Of a stretch of 64,000 bases of DNA, positions 28,353-36,495 are shown one piece after another. Location of the stretch: the NCBI GenBank assembly GCA_039809495.1, contig JBDHVC010000014.1, positions 1 to 64,000 on the forward strand. The letters run 5' to 3'. Position 1 is the first letter of the stretch. The number at the start of each line of letters is the position of its first letter. The position numbers were made by a program, and so were the translations under genes. The notes under the pieces are model-generated. The model worked only from the letters and a program-made list of their open reading frames with translations. It was not told where the DNA came from and did no database searches. Source of the stretch: JAFLCL01 sp039809495 (GTDB lineage Bacteria > Myxococcota_A > Polyangia > Polyangiales > Sandaracinaceae).

Positions 28353-29429
28353 TCAGTCCTTGTCGAGGTAGCCGCGCTTCTGCTGGTCGCGCTCGATCGA
28401 GCGGAAGAGCGCGCCGAAGTTGCCCTCGCCGAACGCGAGGTGGTTCTTGCGCTGGATGATCTCGATGAAGATCGGGCCGATCACGTTCTTCGTGAAGATC
28501 TGGAGGAGGTAGCCCTCGTCGTCACCGTCGACGAGCACCTTGAGGCGCTGGAGCTCCGCGTGATCCTCCGTGACGTTCGGCACCCGATCGAAGACCTCGG
28601 CGTAGTACTCGTCGTCGATGTCGAGCGTCTCGACGTGCGTGCCCTCGAGCGCGTGGAGCGAGGAGAGGATGTCCTTCGTGAGGAAGGCGATGTGCTGGAC
28701 GCCCGGCCCCTTGTACTCCTCGAGGTACTCGTTGATCTGGCTCTTCTTGTCGGTGCCCTCGTTGATCGGGATGCAGAAGGAGCCGTCGGGTGAGCGCAGG
28801 GCGTAGCTGACGAGGCCCGTCTTGACGCCCTTGATGTCGAAGTAGCGGATCTCGGTGAAGCCGAAGACGTCCTTGTAGAAGTCGGACCACGTCTTCATCG
28901 TGCCCTTCTCGACGTTGTTCGTGAGGTGGTCGATGAGCACGAAGCCCTTCGAGGGCACCTTCACGGGCTCGGGGTGCGCGGCGAAGCCGAGCTTCGCCCA
29001 GCGCCTCGGGTCGCCCGCCTTCCCGGCCTCGCCGGGCACGAGGTAGATGAGGCTCTCGCCGATCCCGACCATCGCCGGGACGTGCTTGCCCTCGGTGTCG
29101 ACGAGGTCGCCCTCGAGGAAGGGCCGCGCGCCGCGGCTCCTCGCGGCCTCGAGCCCCTTCGCCGGATCGACGAAGCGCCAGCCCATCGAGCAGATCGAGG
29201 GGCCGTGCGCCTTGGCGAAGCGCGCCGCGAACGAGCTGGGCTCGTGGCGCAGGAGGAACGCGATGTCGCCCTGCTCGTAGAGATCCACCCCGCGGCTCGC
29301 GTGCCGCATCGTGCGCGAGAAGCCGAAGGCGACGAGCAGGCGGTGGAGCGCGTCCGGGTCCGGCGAGGTGACCTCGACGAAGTCGATGCCCACGAGGCCG
29401 GTGGGGTTGGGCTGTGCGGTCTGGCTCAT
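28353..29429 (-). CDS. hpd: 4-hydroxyphenylpyruvate dioxygenase
   Basis: 358 residues with two vicinal-oxygen-chelate halves. N-terminal half 'GIDFVEVTSPDPDALHRLL'; C-terminal catalytic half with iron ligands in 'LIDHLTNNV', 'VQHIAFLT' and 'IFIEIIQR' (His, His, Glu). Converts 4-hydroxyphenylpyruvate to homogentisate in tyrosine catabolism. ATG with GAGGAGA about 7 nt upstream. It follows hmgA by 29 nt on the same strand, so the product-using enzyme is encoded first. Iron-dependent, cytosolic. The downstream steps (maleylacetoacetate isomerase, fumarylacetoacetase) are not in this window. Confidence 0.97.
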   Translation of the reverse strand: MSQTAQPNPTGLVGIDFVEVTSPDPDALHRLLVAFGFSRTMRHASRGVDLYEQGDIAFLLRHEPSSFAARFAKAHGPSICSMGWRFVDPAKGLEAARSRGARPFLEGDLVDTEGKHVPAMVGIGESLIYLVPGEAGKAGDPRRWAKLGFAAHPEPVKVPSKGFVLIDHLTNNVEKGTMKTWSDFYKDVFGFTEIRYFDIKGVKTGLVSYALRSPDGSFCIPINEGTDKKSQINEYLEEYKGPGVQHIAFLTKDILSSLHALEGTHVETLDIDDEYYAEVFDRVPNVTEDHAELQRLKVLVDGDDEGYLLQIFTKNVIGPIFIEIIQRKNHLAFGEGNFGALFRSIERDQQKRGYLDKD

Positions 29430-29458
29430 GTCTCGGTCTCCTCGTTCGGCCGCGACGC

Positions 29459-30577
29459 TCAGCGCGGCATCCAGCTCTTCCAGTAGTCCGGGTTCTCGAC
29501 GCGCGTGGCTTCCTCGGTCGGGTGTAGAGGATGACGCGCGTCGAGCATGACGGCGATCTCCTCGGTGTGCGTCACCCCCTTCGAGCGCTCCGCGGCGCCG
29601 CCCTGCGGGCCGTGGTGGATGCCCTGCGGGTGGAAGGTGAGCATGCCCGCGCCGACGCCGACGCGGCTGAAGAACTGCCCCGCGTGGTAGAAGATCACCT
29701 CGTCGTAGTCGATGTTCGAGTGGTAGAAGGGCACCTTCACGGCCTTCGGATCGCCGTTCTCGAGCGGGCGCGGGAGGAACGTGCAGATGACCGCGTTCTC
29801 CGCGAGGAAGGTCGCGTGGACCGTCGGCGGGAGGTGGTAGCGGTCCGAGAGCACGGGCCGGATGTCGCGCACGTTGAGGCGCATCGGCGCGAGGGTGCCC
29901 TTCCAGCCGACGACGTCGTGCGGGCAGTAGGGATAGAAGACCTTGGTGATCTCGCCCTCCCGCCGGATCTGGAGCTCGTACTCGCCCCGCGCGTTCGGCT
30001 GCATGGAGGAGCGCTCGTCGGGCGAGGGCACCTGGAGGATCGCCGGGTCGAAGAGCGCGTGCTGGCCGAGCACGCCGCGCTCGGGGAACTCGACGCGCGA
30101 GCGCGTCTCGATGACGAGCAGCCGCGTGACCGAGGTCGGCGCGAAGCGGAACGACGTGCCGCGCGGGAGGACCAGGTAGTCGCCCTTCTCGTAGCTCATC
30201 GCGCCGAAGTCCGTCTCGAAGCGCCCCGCGCCCTCGTGGACGAAGAAGACCTCGTCGCCGTCGGCGTCGCGGTAGAGGTAGGGCATGGGCTGCGCGACGG
30301 TCGCGACCGCGAGCCGCACGTCCGCGTTCTCGAGGATCGGCACGCGCCACGCGAGGTAGTCGCCGTCCTCGGCGTGCCCGAAGGCCTCGCGCAGATCGTA
30401 GGCGCGCGGCCGGAGCGGGCCCTCGATGCGCGTCCACTCCACGGGCGGCCGCTCGCGGTAGAGGTGCGCGTAGGGGCCGAAGAAGCCGCCCCGACCGTAC
30501 TCCTCCTCGATGGTGCCCTCGGGGACTCCGACGTGCGCCTGGAGCGCGACGCGACCGCGAACGTACGGGATGTTCAT
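29459..30577 (-). CDS. hmgA: Homogentisate 1,2-dioxygenase
   Basis: 372 residues from the ATG of 'MNIPYVRGRV'; an earlier in-frame start runs through the promoter region. Cupin-type enzyme; conserved 'YHSNIDYDEVIFYHAG' and 'FHPQGIHHGPQGG' carry the iron-binding His/Glu/His set. Opens the ring of homogentisate to maleylacetoacetate. It belongs to the shorter bacterial form. Head of the hmgA-hpd operon; TAGGCT lies 8 nt before the start with no Shine-Dalgarno, and a 26-bp palindrome lies further upstream next to the divergent lysR gene. Confidence 0.96.
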   Translation of the reverse strand: MNIPYVRGRVALQAHVGVPEGTIEEEYGRGGFFGPYAHLYRERPPVEWTRIEGPLRPRAYDLREAFGHAEDGDYLAWRVPILENADVRLAVATVAQPMPYLYRDADGDEVFFVHEGAGRFETDFGAMSYEKGDYLVLPRGTSFRFAPTSVTRLLVIETRSRVEFPERGVLGQHALFDPAILQVPSPDERSSMQPNARGEYELQIRREGEITKVFYPYCPHDVVGWKGTLAPMRLNVRDIRPVLSDRYHLPPTVHATFLAENAVICTFLPRPLENGDPKAVKVPFYHSNIDYDEVIFYHAGQFFSRVGVGAGMLTFHPQGIHHGPQGGAAERSKGVTHTEEIAVMLDARHPLHPTEEATRVENPDYWKSWMPR

Positions 30578-30585
30578 GAGGAGAG

Positions 30586-30591
30586 AGCCTA
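30586..30591 (-). promoter_or_regulatory. -10-like hexamer in front of hmgA
   Basis: TAGGCT on the minus strand, 8 nt before the hmgA ATG. The palindrome at 30614-30639 then centres near -47, a usual position for a LysR activator site. Confidence 0.42.
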
Positions 30592-30613
30592 CGACGGCCC
30601 CCGCGGCGAGATA

Positions 30614-30639
30614 CGACAATGATCGCGCGATCTTTGTCG
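30614..30639. promoter_or_regulatory. 26-bp palindromic operator between hmgA and a LysR gene
   Basis: CGACAA, T, GATCGC then GCGATC, T, TTGTCG: every position pairs across the centre except the single T/T pair. It ends 2 nt before the lysR ATG (30642) and lies 37-62 nt upstream of the hmgA ATG. A LysR-type dimer site that would activate hmgA-hpd and repress its own gene is the simplest reading. Confidence 0.65.
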
Positions 30640-30641
30640 AC

Positions 30642-31601
30642 ATGGCGCACAATCACGCCACCCCCGTGTTCGTCACGCTCGATCACGCTCGCGCGCTCGA
30701 CGCGCTCGCCCGCGCGGGCACCCTCGAGGCGGCCGCCGCCGCGCTCCACAAGTCCCACACGTCGATCCTCCACGCGCTCCGCACGCTCGAGGAGCAGACG
30801 GGGCTCACGCTCCTCGATCGGAGCGGCTACCGCCTCCGGCTCACGCCCGCGGGCGAGCGCGTCCTCGAGCACGCGCGCAGGCTCCTCGCGGCGGAGCGCG
30901 AGCTCGGCCTCGCCTGCGAGGAGATGCGGACGGGCTGGGAGCCCTCGCTCCGCATCGTCTTCGACGGCATCGTGGAGAGCGCGCCGCTCCTGCGCGCGTG
31001 CTTCGAGCTCGTGCGGGCCGGCGCCTCGACGCGCATCAGCGTCGAGAGCGCGCACCTCGGCGCGGTCGAGGAGCTCTTCGAGCGCACCGACGCCGACCTG
31101 ATGATCGCGGTGCTCGCGCCGCGCACGGCGGGGCTCCTCGGTCAGCCGCTCGCGCCGCTCCGGGTCGATCTCGTCGCGCGCCGCACGCACCCGCTCGCGC
31201 GCCTGGGGCGGCGGCTCGGGCGCGAGGACCTCGAGGCGCACGTCTTTCTCCACGTCGGGGGCAACGATCCGCGCCTCGCGCTCCCCACCTCCGGGCTCGC
31301 GCCGCGAGGCCTCGTCACGCTCGCCGACTTCGAGGCGAAGAAGCGCGCGCTGCTCGCGGGCATCGGCTTCGGGTGGATCCCGCGCGACCTCGTCCGGCGC
31401 GAGCTCGCGCGGGGCACGCTCGTGGTCCTCCCCTTCGTGGAGGGGAGCGAGCACACGTTCGCGCCCTGCCTCTACCACCGCCGCGCGACGCGCCAGGGCC
31501 GCGCGGCGCGGAGCATCCTCGACGCGCTGCGGAGCGGAGGAGCGGCGAGCCCCGGTCGGAGGCCGCGCGCGGTCGGCGCGCGCCTCGGGCGGCGCGGCTA
31601 G
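30642..31601 (+). CDS. LysR-family transcriptional regulator, likely of hmgA-hpd
   Basis: 319 residues. N-terminal winged HTH about 8-66 ('LARAGTLEAAAAALHKSHTS' then 'ILHALRTLEEQTGLTLLDRS'), linker helix, and a periplasmic-binding-protein-like effector domain from about 100 to 295. The C-terminal 25 residues are basic and disordered. Divergent from hmgA with a shared palindrome directly upstream of its own start, the standard LysR arrangement. The effector is probably an aromatic intermediate such as homogentisate or a hydroxyphenyl acid (inference). Confidence 0.93.
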   Translation: MAHNHATPVFVTLDHARALDALARAGTLEAAAAALHKSHTSILHALRTLEEQTGLTLLDRSGYRLRLTPAGERVLEHARRLLAAERELGLACEEMRTGWEPSLRIVFDGIVESAPLLRACFELVRAGASTRISVESAHLGAVEELFERTDADLMIAVLAPRTAGLLGQPLAPLRVDLVARRTHPLARLGRRLGREDLEAHVFLHVGGNDPRLALPTSGLAPRGLVTLADFEAKKRALLAGIGFGWIPRDLVRRELARGTLVVLPFVEGSEHTFAPCLYHRRATRQGRAARSILDALRSGGAASPGRRPRAVGARLGRRG

Positions 31602-31684
31602 GCGGCGCGGCTGGTGCGGAGCGGCTGGGGGGCTCAGGGGCGCCCGTCGCGCGCCGCGTCCGCGTGGTAGAGCGAGCCTCCGCC

Positions 31685-33007
31685 ATGCGCCTCTCGATCA
31701 TCGCCTCGTCGGTGCTCCTGCTCGCCGCGTGCGGCGGCGCGACGGCTCGCCCGCGCGCCCGGCCGAGCGAGGCTCCGGGACCGCTCTGGGTGCTCGCGCC
31801 CCACCCGGACGACGAGGTGCTCTTCGGCGCCGAGGCGATCCGGCGCGCGGTGAGCGAGCGTCGCCCCGTCTCCGTCGTCGTGATGACGAACGGCGATCTC
31901 GGCTGCGAGCGCGACGGCTACCTCCGCGAGCGTGAGTCGATCGCGGGCCTCGCCGAGCTCGGCGTCGCCGCCGATCGCGTCCACTTCCTCGGCTACCCCG
32001 ACGGCCACCTCGCGGAGCTCGGCGCCACGCCGCTCGCGCCCCTCGAGCGGCGCATGGCGGACGGCGCCTGTGGTCTTGGGCAGACGACGTACGCGGCCGA
32101 GGGCGCGGGGCACGTCGACGAGCACACGCGGCGCACGGGCGAGCCCGCGCCCTACACGGCCTCGAGCGCGATCGGGGATCTCGCGGCGCTCCTCGAGGCG
32201 GAGCGGCCGAGCGACATCTACGTCTCGCACCCGATCGACGAGCACCCCGATCACGCGACGACGTACGTCCTCTTGCGACGCGCCCTCGAGCGCGCCCGCC
32301 TCGAGCGCCTCCCGCGCGTCCACCGCGCCCTCGTCCACGAGGGCGGCTGCTGGCCCAACGGCGATCGCCCGCGCGAGCCCTGCGCGCCCATCGGGGACGT
32401 GCTCGGCACGCCGTACCCGCCTCTCCCCGCGCCGATCGCCGCCTACGCGCCGAACGAGCACCTCGTCGCGGCGGACGGCGGCGCGCGCGCTCGCGCCGCG
32501 ATCGCGCAGTACCGCTCGCAGCTCCACGTCGCGGTCGAGCACGACTGGCTCGGGACCTTCGCCCGCGGCGAGTCGATCGCGTGGACGGAAGCGCTCACGC
32601 GCGAGGGAGCGCGGATCGTCCGCGCGCGAGGCCCCGGGCGCGAGGAGCCGCGCGAGCTCGAATTCGACGCGACGCTGCCGCCCGAGGACGCGATCACGAT
32701 CACGATCGGCGCCGCCGACCTGCCGCTCACGATCACGATCGCGCCCGACTGGGTGAGCTTCGCGCGCGGCGCGAGCCTCCTTCGACGCGTCCACGTCGCG
32801 GACGTGGAGGGCACCCACCGCTGGTCGCTCCGCGCCGATCGCCGCGAGGACGACCGCGTGATCGAGCTCGAGCTCCGACGGGACGGAGCTCCGGTCGCGT
32901 ACGCGGAGGACCTCGACCTCGCGGCGCTCCGCGAGCCCGGATGCGCCATCACCGAGAACGCGACGACGGTTCGTAACTGTTCGATCTCACACACGAATTT
33001 CCGCTGA
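31685..33007 (+). CDS. PIG-L-family (GlcNAc-PI de-N-acetylase-like) lipoprotein
   Basis: 440 residues. Lipobox LLAAC (Cys16). Zinc site: 'APHPDDE' (His40, Asp42, Asp43) and 'HPDH' (187-190), as in the PIG-L/LmbE family, which removes N-acetyl groups from GlcNAc-containing substrates. After the catalytic domain (to about residue 285) comes a 150-residue C-terminal beta-rich extension not usual for the family. Lipidation places it at the envelope, suggesting action on a polysaccharide or glycolipid; a GT2 glycosyltransferase gene follows 97 nt later. A strong hairpin separates the two. Confidence 0.88.
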   Translation: MRLSIIASSVLLLAACGGATARPRARPSEAPGPLWVLAPHPDDEVLFGAEAIRRAVSERRPVSVVVMTNGDLGCERDGYLRERESIAGLAELGVAADRVHFLGYPDGHLAELGATPLAPLERRMADGACGLGQTTYAAEGAGHVDEHTRRTGEPAPYTASSAIGDLAALLEAERPSDIYVSHPIDEHPDHATTYVLLRRALERARLERLPRVHRALVHEGGCWPNGDRPREPCAPIGDVLGTPYPPLPAPIAAYAPNEHLVAADGGARARAAIAQYRSQLHVAVEHDWLGTFARGESIAWTEALTREGARIVRARGPGREEPRELEFDATLPPEDAITITIGAADLPLTITIAPDWVSFARGASLLRRVHVADVEGTHRWSLRADRREDDRVIELELRRDGAPVAYAEDLDLAALREPGCAITENATTVRNCSISHTNFR

Positions 33008-33051
33008 GAGCGCCAACCCGTCGCGGCGCCCGTGGCGCGCGACGAGCGCTC
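33008..33051 (+). terminator. Bipartite hairpin after the PIG-L gene
   Basis: Outer stem GAGCGC (33008-33013) / GCGCTC (33046-33051); inner stem starting GTCGC at 33020 and ending GCGAC at 33043 with GGCGCC-type pairing around CGT and one bulge. Begins on the base after the stop. Confidence 0.65.
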
Positions 33052-33104
33052 GGCGCGGCGTCTGGTAAGGAGCGCCTCCAGTCCGGGTCACTCGCACACG
33101 ATTT

Positions 33105-34622
33105 ATGCGCAACTCCGCTGCTTCGTCTGCTGACGCGCCAAGTTTGGCCCTCATCGCACCCTCTCCGAGCTCGCCGGCGTTCGCGCCGAGCGATCGCTTC
33201 GAGGAGGGCAAAGATGCGTGCGCCTTCGGCGTCGCCGAGCTCCCCCTCGCAACAACCCAGCCCTCGCTCGAGCGCGGCCCCGACCGGGCGACGCTCGACG
33301 CGAAGGGCGCCCGAGCGCCGCTCGGCCCCTGGCCGAGGTCCGCGCTCCTCTGGCGGCTCGTCGTCGCGACGGTGACGCTGGGCGTCTTCCTCGACCTCGT
33401 GGTCCACAGCGCCGCGGCGCTCTTCTCCTCGTCGAACCGGCCGACGGCGCTCATCGCGGTGCTCACGTCGTTCGGCGTGATCGCGACCACCTACTTCCTG
33501 CTCACGCTCTTCCACGCGCTCCGCTACCGCGCGGTCCGCGCCGCGGAGGATCGCGCGCTCCCGATGCTCACGGTGATCGTGCCCGCCTACAACGAGGGGG
33601 CGGCCGTCGAGGTCGCGCTCCGCTCCGCGCTCGCGAGCGACTACCCGGCCGAGAGGCTCGAGGTCCTCGCGATCGATGACGGCTCGAGGGACGACACGTG
33701 GGCCCACATCGAGGCCGTCGCGAGGGAGGCGCCCGAGCGCGTCATCGCGATCCGACAGCCGAGCAACCAGGGCAAGCGGGCGGCGCTCCTCGCGGGCTTT
33801 CTCCGCGCGCGCGGCGAGCTCGTCGTCACCGTCGACTCGGACTCGAAGCTCGAGCCGGGCGCGCTCCGCGCCATCGTCTCGCCGATGATCGCGGATCCGG
33901 AGGTCGCCGCGGTCGCCGGGCGCGTGAACGTGCTCAACCGCGACGCGAACCTCCTCACGCACCTGCTCGCTGCGCGCTTCTTCATCACGTTCGATCTGGC
34001 GCGAGCGGCGCAGTCTCGCTTCGGCGCGGTGCTCTGCACGCCCGGCGCGCTCAGCGCCTATCGGCTCGCCGCCGTGCGCGAGGTGCTCGAGGGCTGGTCC
34101 AAGCAGACCTTCTTCGGCCAGCCCTGCACCATCGCGGAGGACCGCGCCCTCACGACCTGGCTCCTTCGGCGCGGCCACCGCTCGGTCTACCAGCGCACGG
34201 CCGTCGTCGAGACGCTCATGCCCACGGACCTGCGCCGCATGGCGCGCATGCTCGTGCGCTGGGAGCGGGGCAACATCCGCGAGGATCTCGTGATGCTCCC
34301 CCTGCTCGTGCGGCGCTGGCGGCGCCGCGACCAGTGGTGGCCGACGATGGAGATCCTCATCGAGCTGGCCCAGTACCCGGTCGGCTGGGCAGGGCTCGCG
34401 CTCCTCGCCGTCCGCATCGCGCACGACCCCTCGACGCTCGGCACCCTCGCCGCGACCGTCGTGCTCTCGGCCGTCGTGCAGACGCTCTACACGCTTCGGA
34501 GCGAGCGCGCGTCCGACTTCTTCTACGGCGTCGGCTACGCGCTCTTCGCGTTCATCGGGCTCCAGTGGGTCTTCCCCTACTCGCTGCTCACGGTGCGCGA
34601 CGGACGCTGGATGACGCGCTGA
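33105..34622 (+). CDS. Family 2 glycosyltransferase, processive membrane type (hyaluronan/PgaC-like)
   Basis: 505 residues. The first 74 are low-complexity and could be an over-long N-terminus. TM helices at about 80-105 and 113-140 precede the GT-A domain with DDG (191-193), DSD (244-246, metal), EDRALT (345-350, base) and RWERG (385-389, equivalent of the Q/RxxRW product-binding motif). Three or four TM helices follow. This layout is that of enzymes that polymerise and export a beta-linked polysaccharide such as poly-GlcNAc. With a PIG-L deacetylase gene next door, a partly de-N-acetylated GlcNAc polymer is a reasonable guess but unproven. Confidence 0.88.
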   Translation: MRNSAASSADAPSLALIAPSPSSPAFAPSDRFEEGKDACAFGVAELPLATTQPSLERGPDRATLDAKGARAPLGPWPRSALLWRLVVATVTLGVFLDLVVHSAAALFSSSNRPTALIAVLTSFGVIATTYFLLTLFHALRYRAVRAAEDRALPMLTVIVPAYNEGAAVEVALRSALASDYPAERLEVLAIDDGSRDDTWAHIEAVAREAPERVIAIRQPSNQGKRAALLAGFLRARGELVVTVDSDSKLEPGALRAIVSPMIADPEVAAVAGRVNVLNRDANLLTHLLAARFFITFDLARAAQSRFGAVLCTPGALSAYRLAAVREVLEGWSKQTFFGQPCTIAEDRALTTWLLRRGHRSVYQRTAVVETLMPTDLRRMARMLVRWERGNIREDLVMLPLLVRRWRRRDQWWPTMEILIELAQYPVGWAGLALLAVRIAHDPSTLGTLAATVVLSAVVQTLYTLRSERASDFFYGVGYALFAFIGLQWVFPYSLLTVRDGRWMTR

Positions 34623-34641
34623 GCGTAGCGTGGCCGTGGGG

Positions 34642-34647
34642 TAGGCT
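34642..34647 (+). promoter_or_regulatory. -10-like hexamer 6 nt before a GTG start
   Basis: TAGGCT, then 6 nt, then GTG 34654. Same hexamer as in front of hmgA. Suggests a leaderless transcript. Confidence 0.4.
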
Positions 34648-34653
34648 CGCGTC

Positions 34654-36495
34654 GTGCTCGCGCTCACCTTCGGTGCGCTCGCCGTCGCGGCCGTGATCCT
34701 CGCGGCGCGGCTCGCGCCCCACGCGAGCGTCCTCGAGCGCGCGCTCGCCGCGCTCGTGCTCGTGCCGGCGATGGCGGTCGGGATCGTCTACGGGCTCTCT
34801 TGGCTCCACGCGATCACGCCCACCGCCTGGGTGCTCTCGAGCCTCCTCGTGGGCGCGCTCTCGGTCGTGACGCTCGGGCGCGGCGCGCTCGCCGGCGTCG
34901 AGGCCGATCTCGCCGAGCTCGGGCGGGCGGCGCGTCGGCTCGGCCAGGATCCGCGCGCGATCGCGATGACGCTCGGCGCGCTCGGCTCGATCGGCCTCGC
35001 CGTCCTCGCCGCGGGCGCGCTCGAGCCGTGGGCGTGGGACGCGCTCGGCTACCACCTCCCGATCGTCCACGACGCCCTCCGGAGCGGGACGCTGCGCGTC
35101 GTCCCGACGAGCGTGATCTACGTGAATTGTTACCCGCGCCTCGTCGACGTCTTCTTCGTCGCGTGGCGCCTCTCGCTCGCGGACGAGACGTGGATCGACG
35201 CGGGCCAGCTCCCCTTCGCCCTGCTCGGCGTCGTGGCGATCGCGGCCCTCGTCCAGCGCGGCCAGGCCTCGATCGAGGAGGCGATCGCCTTCGCGAGCCT
35301 CTGGGCGGCGCTCCCGATCGTGATGCTCCAGCTCGCGACCGCGTACGTCGACGTCGCCGTCGCCGCCCTCTGCCTCGCCACGTTCGTGCTCGTCACGGCG
35401 CGGCTCGAGGGGGGCGCCGAGCTCATCGCCGGCGTCGCGGCGGGGCTGCTCCTCGGGAGCAAGCCCTCGGCGCCGCCGATCGTCCTCGTCGCGCTCGTCA
35501 CGCTCGTCGTCCGCGCCGCCCGCGCCAAGCGCCTCGCGCGGGGGCTCCTCGGCGCGCTCCTCGCGCTCGCGATCGGCGCGTGGAAGTACCTCGAGAACCT
35601 GGCGATCCACGGGAACCCGATCTGGCCGGCGACGCTCACGCTCGGGCCGCTCCACTTCCCCGGCCGCGTGTCGATGGCCGAGCTCGCCTCGAGCAACCTC
35701 CCCGAGCCCTACCGCTCGATGGGGTGGCTCGCGCGGATCGCCTCGTCCTGGGCGACGATCGACTCGGATCGGTGGGTCTTCGACATGCGCCTCGGCGGCT
35801 TCGGGCCGCTCTTCGCGCTCGGGATCTTGCCCGCGGCCGTGATCGTGATCGGCCTCGCCGCGACGAGGAGCGCGCGGCTCCGAGCGCGGATCGCGCCGGC
35901 CGTGCTCCCCGTCTCGCTGATCGTCGCGGCCACGCTCGCCTCGCCCGGCGCGTTCTGGTCGCGCTACACGATCGCCGTCCCCGGCGCGCTCCTCGCGCTC
36001 GTCGCGATCGCCTCGCTCGAGCTCTCGCCGCGCCTGCGGGGCGCCCTCGAGCTCTCGCTCGCCGCGCTCGCGCTCGTCGGCCTCGGGCTCTCGTGGCGTG
36101 GCCTCACCGACGGCGGGCCGAGCCTCTTCGAGCTCCTCGCGCTCCCGCCCGAGGCGCGCGTGACGGCCTACGCGATGGACGCAGAGGAGGCCGACTGGCG
36201 CGCCGCGCGGGCGCTGGTCGGCCCCGACGAGGCGTTCGGCTACGACGCGTGCTTCGGCCTGCCTGGCCGCCTCGCGCGGCGCGACGGAACCGGACGCATC
36301 GCCTACTTCGGCGAGGATCCGCCGACGGAGGCCGCGCTCCTGCGCTGGATCGACGAGGAGCGCGTGCGCGTCGTCGCGCTCGATCAGGGCGCCGCGAGCG
36401 CGATCGCGCGGGCTCACCCCGAGCGCTTCGAGGAGCGCTTCGCGAGCGCGTACCCCGAGTGGCAGCCCTGCGTCGTCTTCAGCGTGCGGCGCTGA
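34654..36495 (+). CDS. GT-C-like multipass membrane protein (glycosyltransferase 39-type)
   Basis: 613 residues, GTG start. Two short TM helices, then about ten more. In the first large loop after TM3, 'WAWDALGYH' (Asp129, His134) resembles the acidic loop motif of PMT/ArnT-type GT-C enzymes, which use polyprenyl-phosphate sugars. A C-terminal soluble domain (about 500-613) ends in 'CVVFSVRR'. The acceptor is unknown. It overlaps by 17 nt, tail to tail, with another GT-C-like gene on the opposite strand. Confidence 0.75.
   Translation: MLALTFGALAVAAVILAARLAPHASVLERALAALVLVPAMAVGIVYGLSWLHAITPTAWVLSSLLVGALSVVTLGRGALAGVEADLAELGRAARRLGQDPRAIAMTLGALGSIGLAVLAAGALEPWAWDALGYHLPIVHDALRSGTLRVVPTSVIYVNCYPRLVDVFFVAWRLSLADETWIDAGQLPFALLGVVAIAALVQRGQASIEEAIAFASLWAALPIVMLQLATAYVDVAVAALCLATFVLVTARLEGGAELIAGVAAGLLLGSKPSAPPIVLVALVTLVVRAARAKRLARGLLGALLALAIGAWKYLENLAIHGNPIWPATLTLGPLHFPGRVSMAELASSNLPEPYRSMGWLARIASSWATIDSDRWVFDMRLGGFGPLFALGILPAAVIVIGLAATRSARLRARIAPAVLPVSLIVAATLASPGAFWSRYTIAVPGALLALVAIASLELSPRLRGALELSLAALALVGLGLSWRGLTDGGPSLFELLALPPEARVTAYAMDAEEADWRAARALVGPDEAFGYDACFGLPGRLARRDGTGRIAYFGEDPPTEAALLRWIDEERVRVVALDQGAASAIARAHPERFEERFASAYPEWQPCVVFSVRR

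Noticed and set aside
34588..36417. 609-codon open frame on the minus strand opposite the GT-C gene
   Set aside because: Hydrophilic Arg/Asp/Glu-rich translation typical of the antisense of a membrane protein gene.
36479..36495. Overlap of convergent GT-C genes as a possible frameshift or misassembly
   Set aside because: Both frames end with sensible C-termini and both proteins have full TM topology; a genuine tail-to-tail overlap is simpler.
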